From contig CACNFY010000002.1 in the NCBI GenBank assembly GCA_902619925.1, forward strand, positions 124,001-188,000: a stretch of DNA of 64,000 nucleotides, read 5' to 3'. Of the stretch, positions 33,406-41,783 are shown in pieces; the first letter of the stretch is position 1, and each line of letters starts with the position of its first letter. Both the position numbers and the translations under genes were made by a program. The DNA comes from an uncultured Pelagibacteraceae bacterium. Its GTDB lineage: Bacteria > Pseudomonadota > Alphaproteobacteria > Pelagibacterales > Pelagibacteraceae. Below the pieces are notes generated by a model. The model did not search any database and was not told the DNA's origin. It saw only the letters and a list, made by a program, of their open reading frames with translations.

Positions 33406-34806
33406 ATGCTAGAGACAAAAACAGTTTCAGAGATCATCAATCATATAAAATTTAAAGATTTATCCATTAAAGAGGTGATTGAATATTATTTAAATAATAT
33501 AGAAAAATTCAATCCTAAAATAAATTCAATAGTTTCTATTAAAAATAAAAAAGAAATTATAGAAGAGGCAGAAAAAAAAAGTAATACAAAATTTTGTGGA
33601 CTTCCTATTGCAATTAAAGATTTGTCTGATGTCGTTGGTTTTCCTACGACTTATGGATACCCAGGCACCAAAAATTTCAATCCCAAAAAAAATTCTTTAT
33701 TTGTTGATAGGTTACAAGAAGCAGGTATAACAATAATTGGAAAAACCAATACCGCAGAACTTGGAGTAGGGGGTCAAACAACTAACAGATTATTCGGTCC
33801 TACTTCAAATGTTTATGATGTTACGAAATGTGCAGCCGGTTCTAGCGGTGGAGCAAGTACTGCTGTTGCATCAGGAATGTTGCCTTTTGCTGATGGAACC
33901 GATCAAATGGGGTCTTGTAGAGCACCTGCAGCTTTTGCTAACATATATGGATTTAGACCAACGACAGGACTAATAGCCTCTGACAGAACTTTTCAGGATC
34001 CAAAAATTCCAGTTTTAACTACACCAGGTTGTTTTGCAAAAACACCAGAAGATATGTCATTGCTTTTAGATTCAATTGTAGGATCAAATAATAACGATCC
34101 AATTTCATTTGACTTAGATAGCCAATTTGAATTTAGCAATTTAACAGATAAAGAATTCTCAAAAATTAAAATAGTTTTGTTAGAGGATGTAATTGAAAAC
34201 TACCATTTTGAAAAAGGTATAATTGAAATGTGTAAGAATAAAATTAATAAACTTAGAGATCATGTGAGAGTTGAGTCTATAAATTCCAAATTAAAAACAT
34301 CTGATATTTGGGATAGCTGGACATGTTTTCGAGCTAAAGGAATTTTTAATGATACAAAAAACATGCAAATCCAAAACATCAATGATATGACTGAACAAGC
34401 AATTTGGGAATATAACAAAGGATCTAAAATTAATGATGACGATATCAAAATTGCTTTTGATAAAAAAAACAAAACCCTTATTCAGATAGAGGAAATATTC
34501 AAAAAATTTGACTTTATAATACTTCCTTCATCACAAGTTTTTCCGTTTAATAAAAATATTCAATATCCAAAAAAAATAAATGAACAAGAACTTGATACTT
34601 ACCATAGATGGTTGGAGGTATTTATCATTTCAAGTTTGTTTGATTTACCAACTTTGACAGTTCCAATTGGATTTAACGAAAATGGTAACCCAATGGGTTT
34701 ACAAATTATAGCTAAGAAGGGCAATGATATTAAACTTTTGTCTTTTGCAAAAACTTATGAAAAAATTTATAAATACTCTAATATAAAGGCTAAATTTAAA
34801 TTATGA
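33406..34806 (+). CDS. Amidase-signature family hydrolase
   Basis: A 466-aa amidase. The catalytic Lys lies in GLPIAIKDLSDVVG (about residue 70), the cis-Ser in AAGSSGGASTAVASG (about residue 145) and the nucleophile region in GTDQMGSCRAPAAFANIYGFRPT. The usual 'GTDxGGSxRxPA' here reads GTDQMGSCRAPA, with Met for Gly. It hydrolyses an amide bond to acid and ammonia or amine and is a possible nitrogen source enzyme. Coupled to the EamA gene by an ATGA overlap. Substrate unknown. Confidence 0.92.
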   Translation: MLETKTVSEIINHIKFKDLSIKEVIEYYLNNIEKFNPKINSIVSIKNKKEIIEEAEKKSNTKFCGLPIAIKDLSDVVGFPTTYGYPGTKNFNPKKNSLFVDRLQEAGITIIGKTNTAELGVGGQTTNRLFGPTSNVYDVTKCAAGSSGGASTAVASGMLPFADGTDQMGSCRAPAAFANIYGFRPTTGLIASDRTFQDPKIPVLTTPGCFAKTPEDMSLLLDSIVGSNNNDPISFDLDSQFEFSNLTDKEFSKIKIVLLEDVIENYHFEKGIIEMCKNKINKLRDHVRVESINSKLKTSDIWDSWTCFRAKGIFNDTKNMQIQNINDMTEQAIWEYNKGSKINDDDIKIAFDKKNKTLIQIEEIFKKFDFIILPSSQVFPFNKNIQYPKKINEQELDTYHRWLEVFIISSLFDLPTLTVPIGFNENGNPMGLQIIAKKGNDIKLLSFAKTYEKIYKYSNIKAKFKL

Positions 34807-35702
34807 AAAGACACAAACATCATTTTAAAATTGCATTAGCTTTAGCTGTATCAGCGGGAGCTTGGGGAATTTACTGGTTGCCTCAGAGATATTTAGAAGC
34901 TGGAGGTTTAACTGGTGGATGGGGAACAATAGCTCAAATGATAATAGGTGTTCTTTTATTGCTGCCCATTGCAATATGGCGAGGTTTTAAAAAAAAAGAT
35001 ACAGGTTTTGAGCTCCCGGTTACAGGATTTCTAGTTGGTGGAGGCTTTATTTGTTACGCGCTTAGTTTTCTTTTAACAGATGTAATAAGAGCACTAATAT
35101 TATTTTATATGACACCTATATGGACAACAATTTTCGAAATAATGTTTTTAAAGAAAAAGCCAGGGTGGCAAAGAGCAGTAACGTTAACTTTAGCTTTAGC
35201 GGGCTTATGGATTGTATTTAGTAAAAATACTATTCTACCCTTACCAGAAAATGCTGGAGATTGGATTGCATTAATAGGAGGTGCAATGTTTGCCGGCGGA
35301 ATGATAAGACTTGAAATAGTTAAAACAGATGGTGTATTTCCTATTATTTTTTCATTCTTTTTTTATGGCGCTTTATTTAATATAGCTGCAGGATTTATTT
35401 TGTCTGAATATTTAGGTCCAATGCCTAATTTGGATGCGTTTATATCAATGTCTTTGTTTCTAATTTGTCTTTCAATTTTTTATTTCATTCCAACTGGAAT
35501 AGTAATCTTATGGGCTCCAAGTAAATTGGGTGCAGGCTTATGTTCAATATTATTTTTAACCGAAATTGTTGTTGGAGTAGTGAGTTCTAGTATTTTGACT
35601 GATGAACCGTTCGGATGGAGAGAAGTCGTTGGAAGTTCAATGATTATTTTAGGCGGTATTCTAGCAGTTGTTCTGTCCCCAAAAGACGATAAAGCTACTT
35701 AA
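34803..35702 (+). CDS. EamA/DMT-family transporter
   Basis: A 299-aa protein with about ten helices. The N-terminal LALAVSAGAWGIYWLPQRYLEAGG and the mid helix LTDVIRALILFYMTPIWTTIFE are EamA-like, followed by a second repeat with FIPTGIVILWAPSKLGAGLCSILFLTEI. It belongs to a different subtype from the two other EamA proteins in the window. Overlaps the amidase stop (ATGA), so it is likely to transport the amidase substrate or product. Its stop overlaps the convergent serine hydrolase by 4 bp. Confidence 0.87.
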   Translation: MKRHKHHFKIALALAVSAGAWGIYWLPQRYLEAGGLTGGWGTIAQMIIGVLLLLPIAIWRGFKKKDTGFELPVTGFLVGGGFICYALSFLLTDVIRALILFYMTPIWTTIFEIMFLKKKPGWQRAVTLTLALAGLWIVFSKNTILPLPENAGDWIALIGGAMFAGGMIRLEIVKTDGVFPIIFSFFFYGALFNIAAGFILSEYLGPMPNLDAFISMSLFLICLSIFYFIPTGIVILWAPSKLGAGLCSILFLTEIVVGVVSSSILTDEPFGWREVVGSSMIILGGILAVVLSPKDDKAT

Positions 35703-36856
35703 TATTTATCATTAACTATATCTATCAACATATTTATCATATTTTTTTTGTAACTTTCTTTAGTAGCTGATTTAGTTTCAAGGACTGAAAAAAAAGCAGC
35801 TACATTTCCTGTTTTAAGATTAATTGCTAAATACTGACCACCATAACCAGAATGACCAATGACATTTCCTGAAGTCATAGTTGAATTGGAATAGTATAAA
35901 TATTTATTTTTTGATAGCTCCATATATTTTGGACAAATATTTTTAATTGTTTGATTTAAGAACTTTGCAGATCCGATTTGTCTTTTTCCAACCCCTTTAC
36001 CTTTTCTTGCAAATAAAAGTCCCATTCTTAAAAAATCTCTTGTAATCAAGCATCCTCCACCTGATAACCATGGCATTCCATATCTATCTGAAGCAATATA
36101 AAGACCATTTTCAAATCCCGCTGACTCCACCGCTGATAAGATCCAATCTCTTAGAGGTATTCCACTAATTTTTTCAATTATTAATCCTATAACATCTGTA
36201 TTTGCAGATTTATAAAGTGCGTATTCAGTATTATTTTTTAAGTCTCTGTTTTTAATATTTTTTATAGTATTTAAATATTGTTCTTGGCTGAGTTTAATCT
36301 GTCCTGATTTCGGTAATCTCCAACCACCAACAGGTTCGTGCATGAACGAAGATGAGTAAGCTTTGGTATAGTCTTCTGTATATGCGTTTACAACATTCAT
36401 GTTCAAAATATCTTGAACTCTTGCATTTGCATATCCACTCCCTATTTTAGGAAGATAGTATGAAACATTTTTTTTTAAATTAATTTTCTTATTCTTTAAA
36501 AGCTCACCTACAAATAAATTTGCAAACATTTTAGTAATTGACATTATTGTTTGAGGTTGATTATACGAAAAATCTTTTGCATATTTTTCAAACAAGATAC
36601 TTTGACCATTCCCGACAATTAAAGAACAGAAAGATTTGTTATTTGTTAATTTTTTAACAAGTGGCTTTACTCCGATTTTTTTTTTGTAATTTTTTTTAAG
36701 TTTTAAAACCAAGTCTGACCTCAAAAAAAGCCCATATCTATTTATATTGTGAAGGTTCCTATAACCATATCTTCTTGTTTTAGGAAGATTCCAAAAAGCT
36801 TTATTATCTTTGATAGTAGCCAGCTCTGGATTTTTATAAGATATTATTTTAGCCAA
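35699..36856 (-). CDS. Serine hydrolase of the beta-lactamase (class C/AmpC-like) family
   Basis: A 385-aa penicillin-binding/esterase-fold protein. The SxxK tetrad is SITK (residues 106-109), the second motif is YKSAN (YxxN-like, in ALYKSANTDVIGLI) and the third is HSG in GHSGYGGQY. No obvious signal peptide is visible, which suggests a cytoplasmic esterase or amide hydrolase rather than a periplasmic beta-lactamase. It overlaps msrA by 8 bp. Substrate unknown. Confidence 0.88.
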   Translation of the reverse strand: MAKIISYKNPELATIKDNKAFWNLPKTRRYGYRNLHNINRYGLFLRSDLVLKLKKNYKKKIGVKPLVKKLTNNKSFCSLIVGNGQSILFEKYAKDFSYNQPQTIMSITKMFANLFVGELLKNKKINLKKNVSYYLPKIGSGYANARVQDILNMNVVNAYTEDYTKAYSSSFMHEPVGGWRLPKSGQIKLSQEQYLNTIKNIKNRDLKNNTEYALYKSANTDVIGLIIEKISGIPLRDWILSAVESAGFENGLYIASDRYGMPWLSGGGCLITRDFLRMGLLFARKGKGVGKRQIGSAKFLNQTIKNICPKYMELSKNKYLYYSNSTMTSGNVIGHSGYGGQYLAINLKTGNVAAFFSVLETKSATKESYKKNMINMLIDIVNDKY

Positions 36857-37304
36857 ACTTTAAAGATTTATTTTTTTCGTACTTTTGATGGTAACCTTCA
36901 GCTTTACAATAATTTTTTTCTTTTGAAACCTTTGTTGAAACTTTTCCATCTAGTTTTTTATTCATTTCACTTAGCACTTTTTCAGCAATCTTTTTTTCCT
37001 CATCATTTGCGTAAAAAATTTCTGATCTATATTGAATTCCGACATATGTACCTTGTCGATTGACTTGTGTAGAGTCGTGAAGTTCAAAAAATAATCTAAC
37101 CATATCCTCATATGATTTTGTTTTTTCATCATACTGAACTTTTACTACTTCTATATGACCAGTATCACCACCACACACAGCTTTATATGTTACATTTGGT
37201 TCATCCCCGCCACAATATCCACACTCAGTAGATATTATTCCATCAATACCTTCGTATTTTTTTTCGTCCCAAAAACAACCTATTCCTCCAATAAATGTTT
37301 TCAT
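36849..37304 (-). CDS. msrA: Peptide methionine sulfoxide reductase A
   Basis: Reduces S-methionine sulfoxide in proteins and free Met. It has the catalytic Cys in GGIGCFWDEKKYEG, ECGYCGGDEPNVTYKAVCGGDTGHIEVVKV, LFFELHDSTQVNRQG, GIQYRSEIFY and AEGYHQKY. The usual 'GGCFWG' is GGIGCFWD here, an inserted Ile-Gly. Start is placed at ATG 37304 (MKTFIGG). A TTG six codons upstream would reach into the end of the homocysteine-methyltransferase gene. Length about 151 aa, normal. Likely co-transcribed with its neighbours. Confidence 0.92.
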   Translation of the reverse strand: MKTFIGGIGCFWDEKKYEGIDGIISTECGYCGGDEPNVTYKAVCGGDTGHIEVVKVQYDEKTKSYEDMVRLFFELHDSTQVNRQGTYVGIQYRSEIFYANDEEKKIAEKVLSEMNKKLDGKVSTKVSKEKNYCKAEGYHQKYEKNKSLKFG

Positions 37305-37318
37305 AAGTTTATAATATA

Positions 37319-38230
37319 TCAATTTTTTAGAATTGATATTGCTTTTATTTCTTCAACTCCAATACCGCAGCATCCACCAATTATCTGAGCACCGTTATTT
37401 TTCCAACTTTTGGCTTTATCTAAATAATCTTTTGGTTGAATGTTATCTTTAAATTTCCATTCAGGTTTTTCAAAATACCCTCTGTTTGGATATGCACCAA
37501 TTATCTGTTTATAATTATCCTTTAATATTTTTATAGCTTCTTCAGTAACACTCATATTTGAATGTGCAACAAGGATTGGTCCTGAGTGTAATTTTTTAAA
37601 TTTGTAAAGCGAATCTTTAAAATTTTCATAAATCTGAGGTTTGTCATTTTTTACGTCATCATCATATCCTAGATAAATTTCCTTATTTTTATCAAATACA
37701 CACGATATAGAAAGCCATATAGGTAAATTTATTTTCTTGGAACATTGTAAAAGAGTTTCAACAATTTCATATTGAGATGACATTGCCTCCAATATTATTA
37801 GATCACAGCCTGAGTTAGATAAAATTTTTAAATGCTCATTAAAACTGGGTAACATATTTTCAACACCATCTTTTAAAAAATAACCATAAGTGGATACTGA
37901 TCCTGCAACTGCAACATTTTTACCATCAGCAGCTTGTTTTGCGATTTCAACACTTTTGAAATTACATTCCTCGATTAAGTTTTCATAACCATATTTTTTC
38001 ATCGATATGGGTGTTGAGGCATAAGTATTTGTTGTGATTACGTCAGCACCTGCATTTATATAATTATTATGCACTTTTAATAATTTGTCAGGACTATCTA
38101 GCGAACATCTTCCACACCATAAACCTTTATCCATTTTTGCCCCAACCTTTTGTAACTCTCCACCAATACCCCCATCTAAAATGATAGTCTTACCTTGTTT
38201 TAATCTTTCATCAATAAATGAATATGTCAT
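37319..38230 (-). CDS. Homocysteine S-methyltransferase-family protein (BHMT/MmuM-like)
   Basis: A 303-aa barrel of the S-methyl_trans family: IILDGGIGGELQKVGAKMD, HNNYINAGADVITTNTYAS, LIILEAMSSQYEIVETLL and the C-terminal GAQIIGGCCGIGVEEI, which supplies two zinc cysteines. In BHMT and MmuM the third zinc Cys sits in an 'xNC' strand. Here the matching strand reads GPILVAHSNMSV and has no Cys, so zinc binding and homocysteine activation may differ. Betaine is a natural methyl donor in this neighbourhood, but a different acceptor or donor is possible. In a run with VOC and aldehyde dehydrogenase genes. Confidence 0.8.
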   Translation of the reverse strand: MTYSFIDERLKQGKTIILDGGIGGELQKVGAKMDKGLWCGRCSLDSPDKLLKVHNNYINAGADVITTNTYASTPISMKKYGYENLIEECNFKSVEIAKQAADGKNVAVAGSVSTYGYFLKDGVENMLPSFNEHLKILSNSGCDLIILEAMSSQYEIVETLLQCSKKINLPIWLSISCVFDKNKEIYLGYDDDVKNDKPQIYENFKDSLYKFKKLHSGPILVAHSNMSVTEEAIKILKDNYKQIIGAYPNRGYFEKPEWKFKDNIQPKDYLDKAKSWKNNGAQIIGGCCGIGVEEIKAISILKN

Positions 38231-38235
38231 TGAAG

Positions 38236-38619
38236 CTATTTATTATTTGTAAAAGCGCAGATTTTATTTCCATCTAGATCACGAACATATGAATAGTAAA
38301 CGCCTGAACCTTCAGGTCTTTCACCACCACTTCCTTCGCTAGTACCACCGGCTTTTAAAGCAACCTCGTGAAATTTGTCTACTATTTCTCTTGATGACAC
38401 TAAAAATGAAACTTGTGTTCCATTTCCAAATGTTGCGGTTTTTTTGTTTGCAGGTTTAGTTACATAAAATTCTATACTACCATTACCATTTCTTTGAGTG
38501 TAGCCTGCACAAAATTCATCAGTATCTTTTCTAGTTAAATTTATAATTTTAAGAACCTCATCATAAAATATAATTGCTTTATCAAGATTGTTGGTACCAA
38601 CCATTACATAACCAATCAT
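38236..38619 (-). CDS. VOC-family (glyoxalase/bleomycin-resistance fold) protein
   Basis: A 127-aa protein with the beta-alpha-beta-beta-beta fold: MIGYVMVGTNNLDKAIIFYDEVL at the start and SYVRDLDGNKICAFTNN at the end, typical of small VOC proteins similar to YaeR/DUF glyoxalase-like members. In VOC enzymes a metal is held by His/Glu at strand ends; the usual first His is not obvious here (VMVGTNNL). Function unknown. It starts 1 bp after the aldehyde dehydrogenase gene. Confidence 0.82.
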   Translation of the reverse strand: MIGYVMVGTNNLDKAIIFYDEVLKIINLTRKDTDEFCAGYTQRNGNGSIEFYVTKPANKKTATFGNGTQVSFLVSSREIVDKFHEVALKAGGTSEGSGGERPEGSGVYYSYVRDLDGNKICAFTNNK

Positions 38620-38620
38620 T

Positions 38621-40054
38621 TCAATTTTTCCACTCGGTGATTGTTTTTACTTCTAAATATTCATGAAGGCCCCATATACCACCCTCACGTCCATTTCCAG
38701 ACTGCCTATATCCCCCAAAAGGTGTCCCCGAGTCTGCAGGTTTATGATTTACATAAACAATTCCTGATCTTAACTTTTTTGATACTCTTTTAGCTTTTTC
38801 TTTATCTTCTGTTTGTAGATAATTTCCAAGTCCATATTCAGTATCATTTGTTATTTTAATTGCTTCCTCTTCATTTTCAAAAGGTATAATAGACAAAACC
38901 GGACCAAATATTTCCTCTTTAGCAATTCTCATATTATTATTGACATCAGTAAATACAGTGGGTTTTATGAAGTAACCTTTTTTAAAGTTCTCAGGTTTAT
39001 CTGGTCCCCCAGCAACTAATGTTGCACCTTCATCTATTCCACTTTTAATAAGACTTTGGATTTTATCAAATTGGGTTTTAGATATCACAGGACCAATATG
39101 CTCACCAGCTTTAGATGCTAAATCTACTTTAATTTTATTTGCTTCATCAGCAGCCTCTTCAACTGCTCTCTTATAAATAGATTTTTCAACCAACATTCTT
39201 GTTGGTGCATCACAAGATTGTCCAGAATTACTCATAACGTTTCTAATTCCATCTCTCACTGCATCTGGATAAGCATCTGCAAAAACAATATTTCCACCCT
39301 TACCACCTAACTCCAAACAAACTCTTTTAATCGTATCAGCTGCATTTTTAGTTATTAATTTTCCTGCTCTAGTAGAACCTGTAAAAGAAACCATATCAAC
39401 ATCAGAATGTCCTGATAAATCAGTTCCAACACCTGGACCATCACCATTGACTAAATTAAAAACACCTGCAGGAAAACCTGCCTCGTGAATCATTTCTGCA
39501 AATAACATTGCTGAAAGTGGAGCGATCTCCGAAGGTTTTAATACCATTGTACAACCAGTTGCAAATGCAGGAATTACTTTTAGTGCAATCTGATTTATCG
39601 GCCAGTTCCAAGGAGTGATTAGACCACAGACTCCAATCGGTTCATAAACAATATGATTAACTGAGCCATTGTCAAATCCAGGTTCAAAATCGAAATCTTT
39701 TAATCTTTTTATAAAATCTTCTATATGGCCTGCACCTGATGAAGTCTGATTTGCAGAACACCAATCTTTTGGACAACCTAATTCAGTTGTAATTGCATCT
39801 GTCATATCATCCCATCTAGATTTGTATATTGTTAGAAGTTTTTCTAACAATTTTAATCTTTCTTCTTTAGATGTTTCTTTCCATGTTTCAAAAGCTTTTT
39901 TTGCAGCCTTAACTGCAGAATTAGTATCATCTGAACTTCCTAAATTTATAACAGCGCACACTTCTTCAGTAGAGGGATTTATTACCTCAAAATTATTTGG
40001 GTTTTTTGGATCTACCCATTCACCATTTATATAGAACTTTTTTTTATCTAACAT
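38621..40054 (-). CDS. NAD(P)-dependent aldehyde dehydrogenase
   Basis: A 477-aa ALDH. Cofactor and catalytic segments are PWNWPINQIALKVIPAFATG (Asn), SFTGSTRAGKLI, LELGGKGGNIVFADAYPD (general-base Glu) and SNSGQSCDAPTRML (nucleophile Cys). EIFGPVLSIIPF closes the domain. It fits the broad betaine-aldehyde/aminoaldehyde dehydrogenase group, so betaine aldehyde or trimethylaminobutyraldehyde are tempting substrates in this setting. The sequence alone does not decide. Upstream of VOC and the homocysteine-methyltransferase-like gene. Confidence 0.92.
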   Translation of the reverse strand: MLDKKKFYINGEWVDPKNPNNFEVINPSTEEVCAVINLGSSDDTNSAVKAAKKAFETWKETSKEERLKLLEKLLTIYKSRWDDMTDAITTELGCPKDWCSANQTSSGAGHIEDFIKRLKDFDFEPGFDNGSVNHIVYEPIGVCGLITPWNWPINQIALKVIPAFATGCTMVLKPSEIAPLSAMLFAEMIHEAGFPAGVFNLVNGDGPGVGTDLSGHSDVDMVSFTGSTRAGKLITKNAADTIKRVCLELGGKGGNIVFADAYPDAVRDGIRNVMSNSGQSCDAPTRMLVEKSIYKRAVEEAADEANKIKVDLASKAGEHIGPVISKTQFDKIQSLIKSGIDEGATLVAGGPDKPENFKKGYFIKPTVFTDVNNNMRIAKEEIFGPVLSIIPFENEEEAIKITNDTEYGLGNYLQTEDKEKAKRVSKKLRSGIVYVNHKPADSGTPFGGYRQSGNGREGGIWGLHEYLEVKTITEWKN

Positions 40055-40074
40055 AAATTATTGTAGCATAATTG

Positions 40075-41016
40075 TTATATTTCATAACCTTTTTTTTGCT
40101 TTTCAAAATCTTTTAGTTCTTTTGGAAATCCAGGTGCCCTAAAATTTAATTTATACTTATCTTCTAATCTTTTAACTACCATTGAGGACCAAGCTCTAGA
40201 TCCATATTTCTTTTGAGCTTTATTAAAAATATTAAGAACAAATGGTGATATTTCTAACGGTATTTTTAGTTTTTTAGACAGATCATTAAATAATTTCATA
40301 TCCTTTTTAACTAAATCCATTGTAAAATTAATGTTGTAAGAACCATTTAATATTACTTGACTCTCTGTCTCATGAACAAAAGAATTACCTGATGAGGCAG
40401 CTATTCCTTTATAAGTTTTATTTAAGTTTAATTTTGACTTTTTCGCTACAGTCCATGCTTCACCAAGTGCAGCCAAGTGAACTGAAGCTAGATAATTTGT
40501 AATAACTTTTAAAATTGATGCTGTGCCCAATTCTCCTGTATATAAAATTTTTCTTCCCATGCATTTTAAAACTGGTAAAACTTTTTTAAAAATTTGTTTG
40601 TTACCTCCCACAAAAATTGAAATATTTCCAGTTGCTGCTCTATGACAACCACCACTAACTGGTACATCTAGCGCATAGGAACCCTTTTTCTTGACCATTT
40701 TTCCTATTCTTTTTACTTCTGATTGATCGGTTGTACTCATTTCAAGCCAAATTTTATTTTTTGATAAACCTTTAAGCACACCGTTTTTAGCTGTCATAAC
40801 TTTAGAGCATGTTTTAGGTGATGGAAGACAAGTAATAATTATATTGCTATTTTCTGCTAATTCTTTTGGGGAACTGGCAATAATTGCTCCCTTTTTTTTA
40901 AATTTTTTGGATAAATTGGGGTCTAAATCTCTTACTATTAGTTTATATCTACTTTTAATTAAATTATTAGCTAGTTTTCCACCAACATTACCTAAGCCAA
41001 TAAATCCTATTTTCAT
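40075..41016 (-). CDS. 3-hydroxyisobutyrate dehydrogenase-like (beta-hydroxyacid dehydrogenase) protein
   Basis: A 313-aa NAD(P) enzyme. It has the N-terminal KIGFIGLGNVGGKLANNLIK motif, the substrate-binding VPVSGGCHRAATGNISIFVGG (canonical DAPVSGG), and the catalytic Lys helix STASILKVITNYLASVHLAALGEA (KxxxN). Length is slightly above family average (about 295). It is the first gene of the minus-strand group with ALDH, VOC and homocysteine-methyltransferase-like genes, 20 bp before the ALDH, so it likely acts in the same route on a short hydroxy acid. Confidence 0.9.
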   Translation of the reverse strand: MKIGFIGLGNVGGKLANNLIKSRYKLIVRDLDPNLSKKFKKKGAIIASSPKELAENSNIIITCLPSPKTCSKVMTAKNGVLKGLSKNKIWLEMSTTDQSEVKRIGKMVKKKGSYALDVPVSGGCHRAATGNISIFVGGNKQIFKKVLPVLKCMGRKILYTGELGTASILKVITNYLASVHLAALGEAWTVAKKSKLNLNKTYKGIAASSGNSFVHETESQVILNGSYNINFTMDLVKKDMKLFNDLSKKLKIPLEISPFVLNIFNKAQKKYGSRAWSSMVVKRLEDKYKLNFRAPGFPKELKDFEKQKKGYEI

Positions 41017-41069
41017 TTATATATCAGTTGTTAATAATAATTCCTTAATAATATAATTATATTAACAAA

Positions 41070-41534
41070 ATGTATTTTAAAAGATTAACTTTTATTCTTG
41101 TGATGATTTTTTATAGCTTACCAGCTTTTGGTGAATTAATTAAACCAAATAATGGAATAGAGCCGATACAAGTTGTAAAAATTCAATTAAGAGGATTAAT
41201 GAATAACGACGAACCAAAAAAAGATAGTGGAATAGAGCAAACCTGGGAATTTGCTCATCCAAATAATCAAAGATATACCGGACCATTGGATAAATTTAAA
41301 TCTATGCTAAAGGGTGAGTCCTACTCAATGCTTTTAAATCACAAAGAGCACAAAGTAGATCAAGTTTACTTAACAAATGAAGTAGCAATGTATGAGGTAA
41401 CTATAATGGATGAAGACAAAAAGTATTATAAATTTCAGTGGAAAGTAGAAAAATATAAATCATCAGGTCCTCTAAAAGATTGTTGGCTAACTACCTCAGT
41501 ATCTCAACCTTTAGACATGGGTTCATCAATATAA
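41070..41534 (+). CDS. Exported DUF4864-family protein
   Basis: A 154-aa protein with a signal peptide (FKRLTFILVMIFYSLPAFG, cleavage near residue 22) and a mature domain resembling DUF4864 (VVKIQLRGLMNNDEPKKDSG, GPLDKFKSML, YTMLLNHKEHKV-like here SYSMLLNHKEHKV, WKVEKYKSSGPLKDCWLT). The fold is NTF2-like by family reports; function unknown. Its stop overlaps the next small membrane-protein gene (TAATG). Confidence 0.75.
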   Translation: MYFKRLTFILVMIFYSLPAFGELIKPNNGIEPIQVVKIQLRGLMNNDEPKKDSGIEQTWEFAHPNNQRYTGPLDKFKSMLKGESYSMLLNHKEHKVDQVYLTNEVAMYEVTIMDEDKKYYKFQWKVEKYKSSGPLKDCWLTTSVSQPLDMGSSI

Positions 41535-41740
41535 TGGATAAATGGCCTTTTTATAAAAAGCTACCTGTATTGATGGCAATACTATGCATTCCTCCGATAG
41601 GAGCGACCCAAATTGGATGGTATTTCTTTGGAAAGGTTGCTGGACTTAACTGCGGCATGGTAGCTGGAGCTATAAGTGTAAGCGTTGCAGCTTATTTGTT
41701 ATACATCAAAGGTTGGAGAGATTCTGACGACGAACAATAG
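41534..41740 (+). CDS. Small inner-membrane protein (68 aa)
   Basis: Starting at ATG 41534, which overlaps the preceding stop (TAATG), the product has 68 aa with two hydrophobic segments (LPVLMAILCIPPIGATQIGW and GMVAGAISVSVAAYLLYI) and an acidic end (GWRDSDDEQ). A longer frame from 41480 exists but would lie inside the DUF4864 gene, so the later start is preferred. No family recognised. It probably belongs with the DUF4864 gene. Confidence 0.65.
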   Translation: MDKWPFYKKLPVLMAILCIPPIGATQIGWYFFGKVAGLNCGMVAGAISVSVAAYLLYIKGWRDSDDEQ

Positions 41741-41783
41741 ATTTTTGTTTCGTAAAATATTAAAATTTAGTAGAAATCATTAA

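Noticed and set aside
37304..37322. TTG start at 37322 for MsrA
   Set aside because: It would overlap the preceding gene and adds six non-conserved residues; ATG at 37304 gives the normal family start.
38231..38700. A SAM-responsive riboswitch ahead of the homocysteine-methyltransferase-like gene, as found before bhmT in Pelagibacter
   Set aside because: The gene starts only 5 bp after the VOC gene inside an operon, leaving no room for an aptamer.
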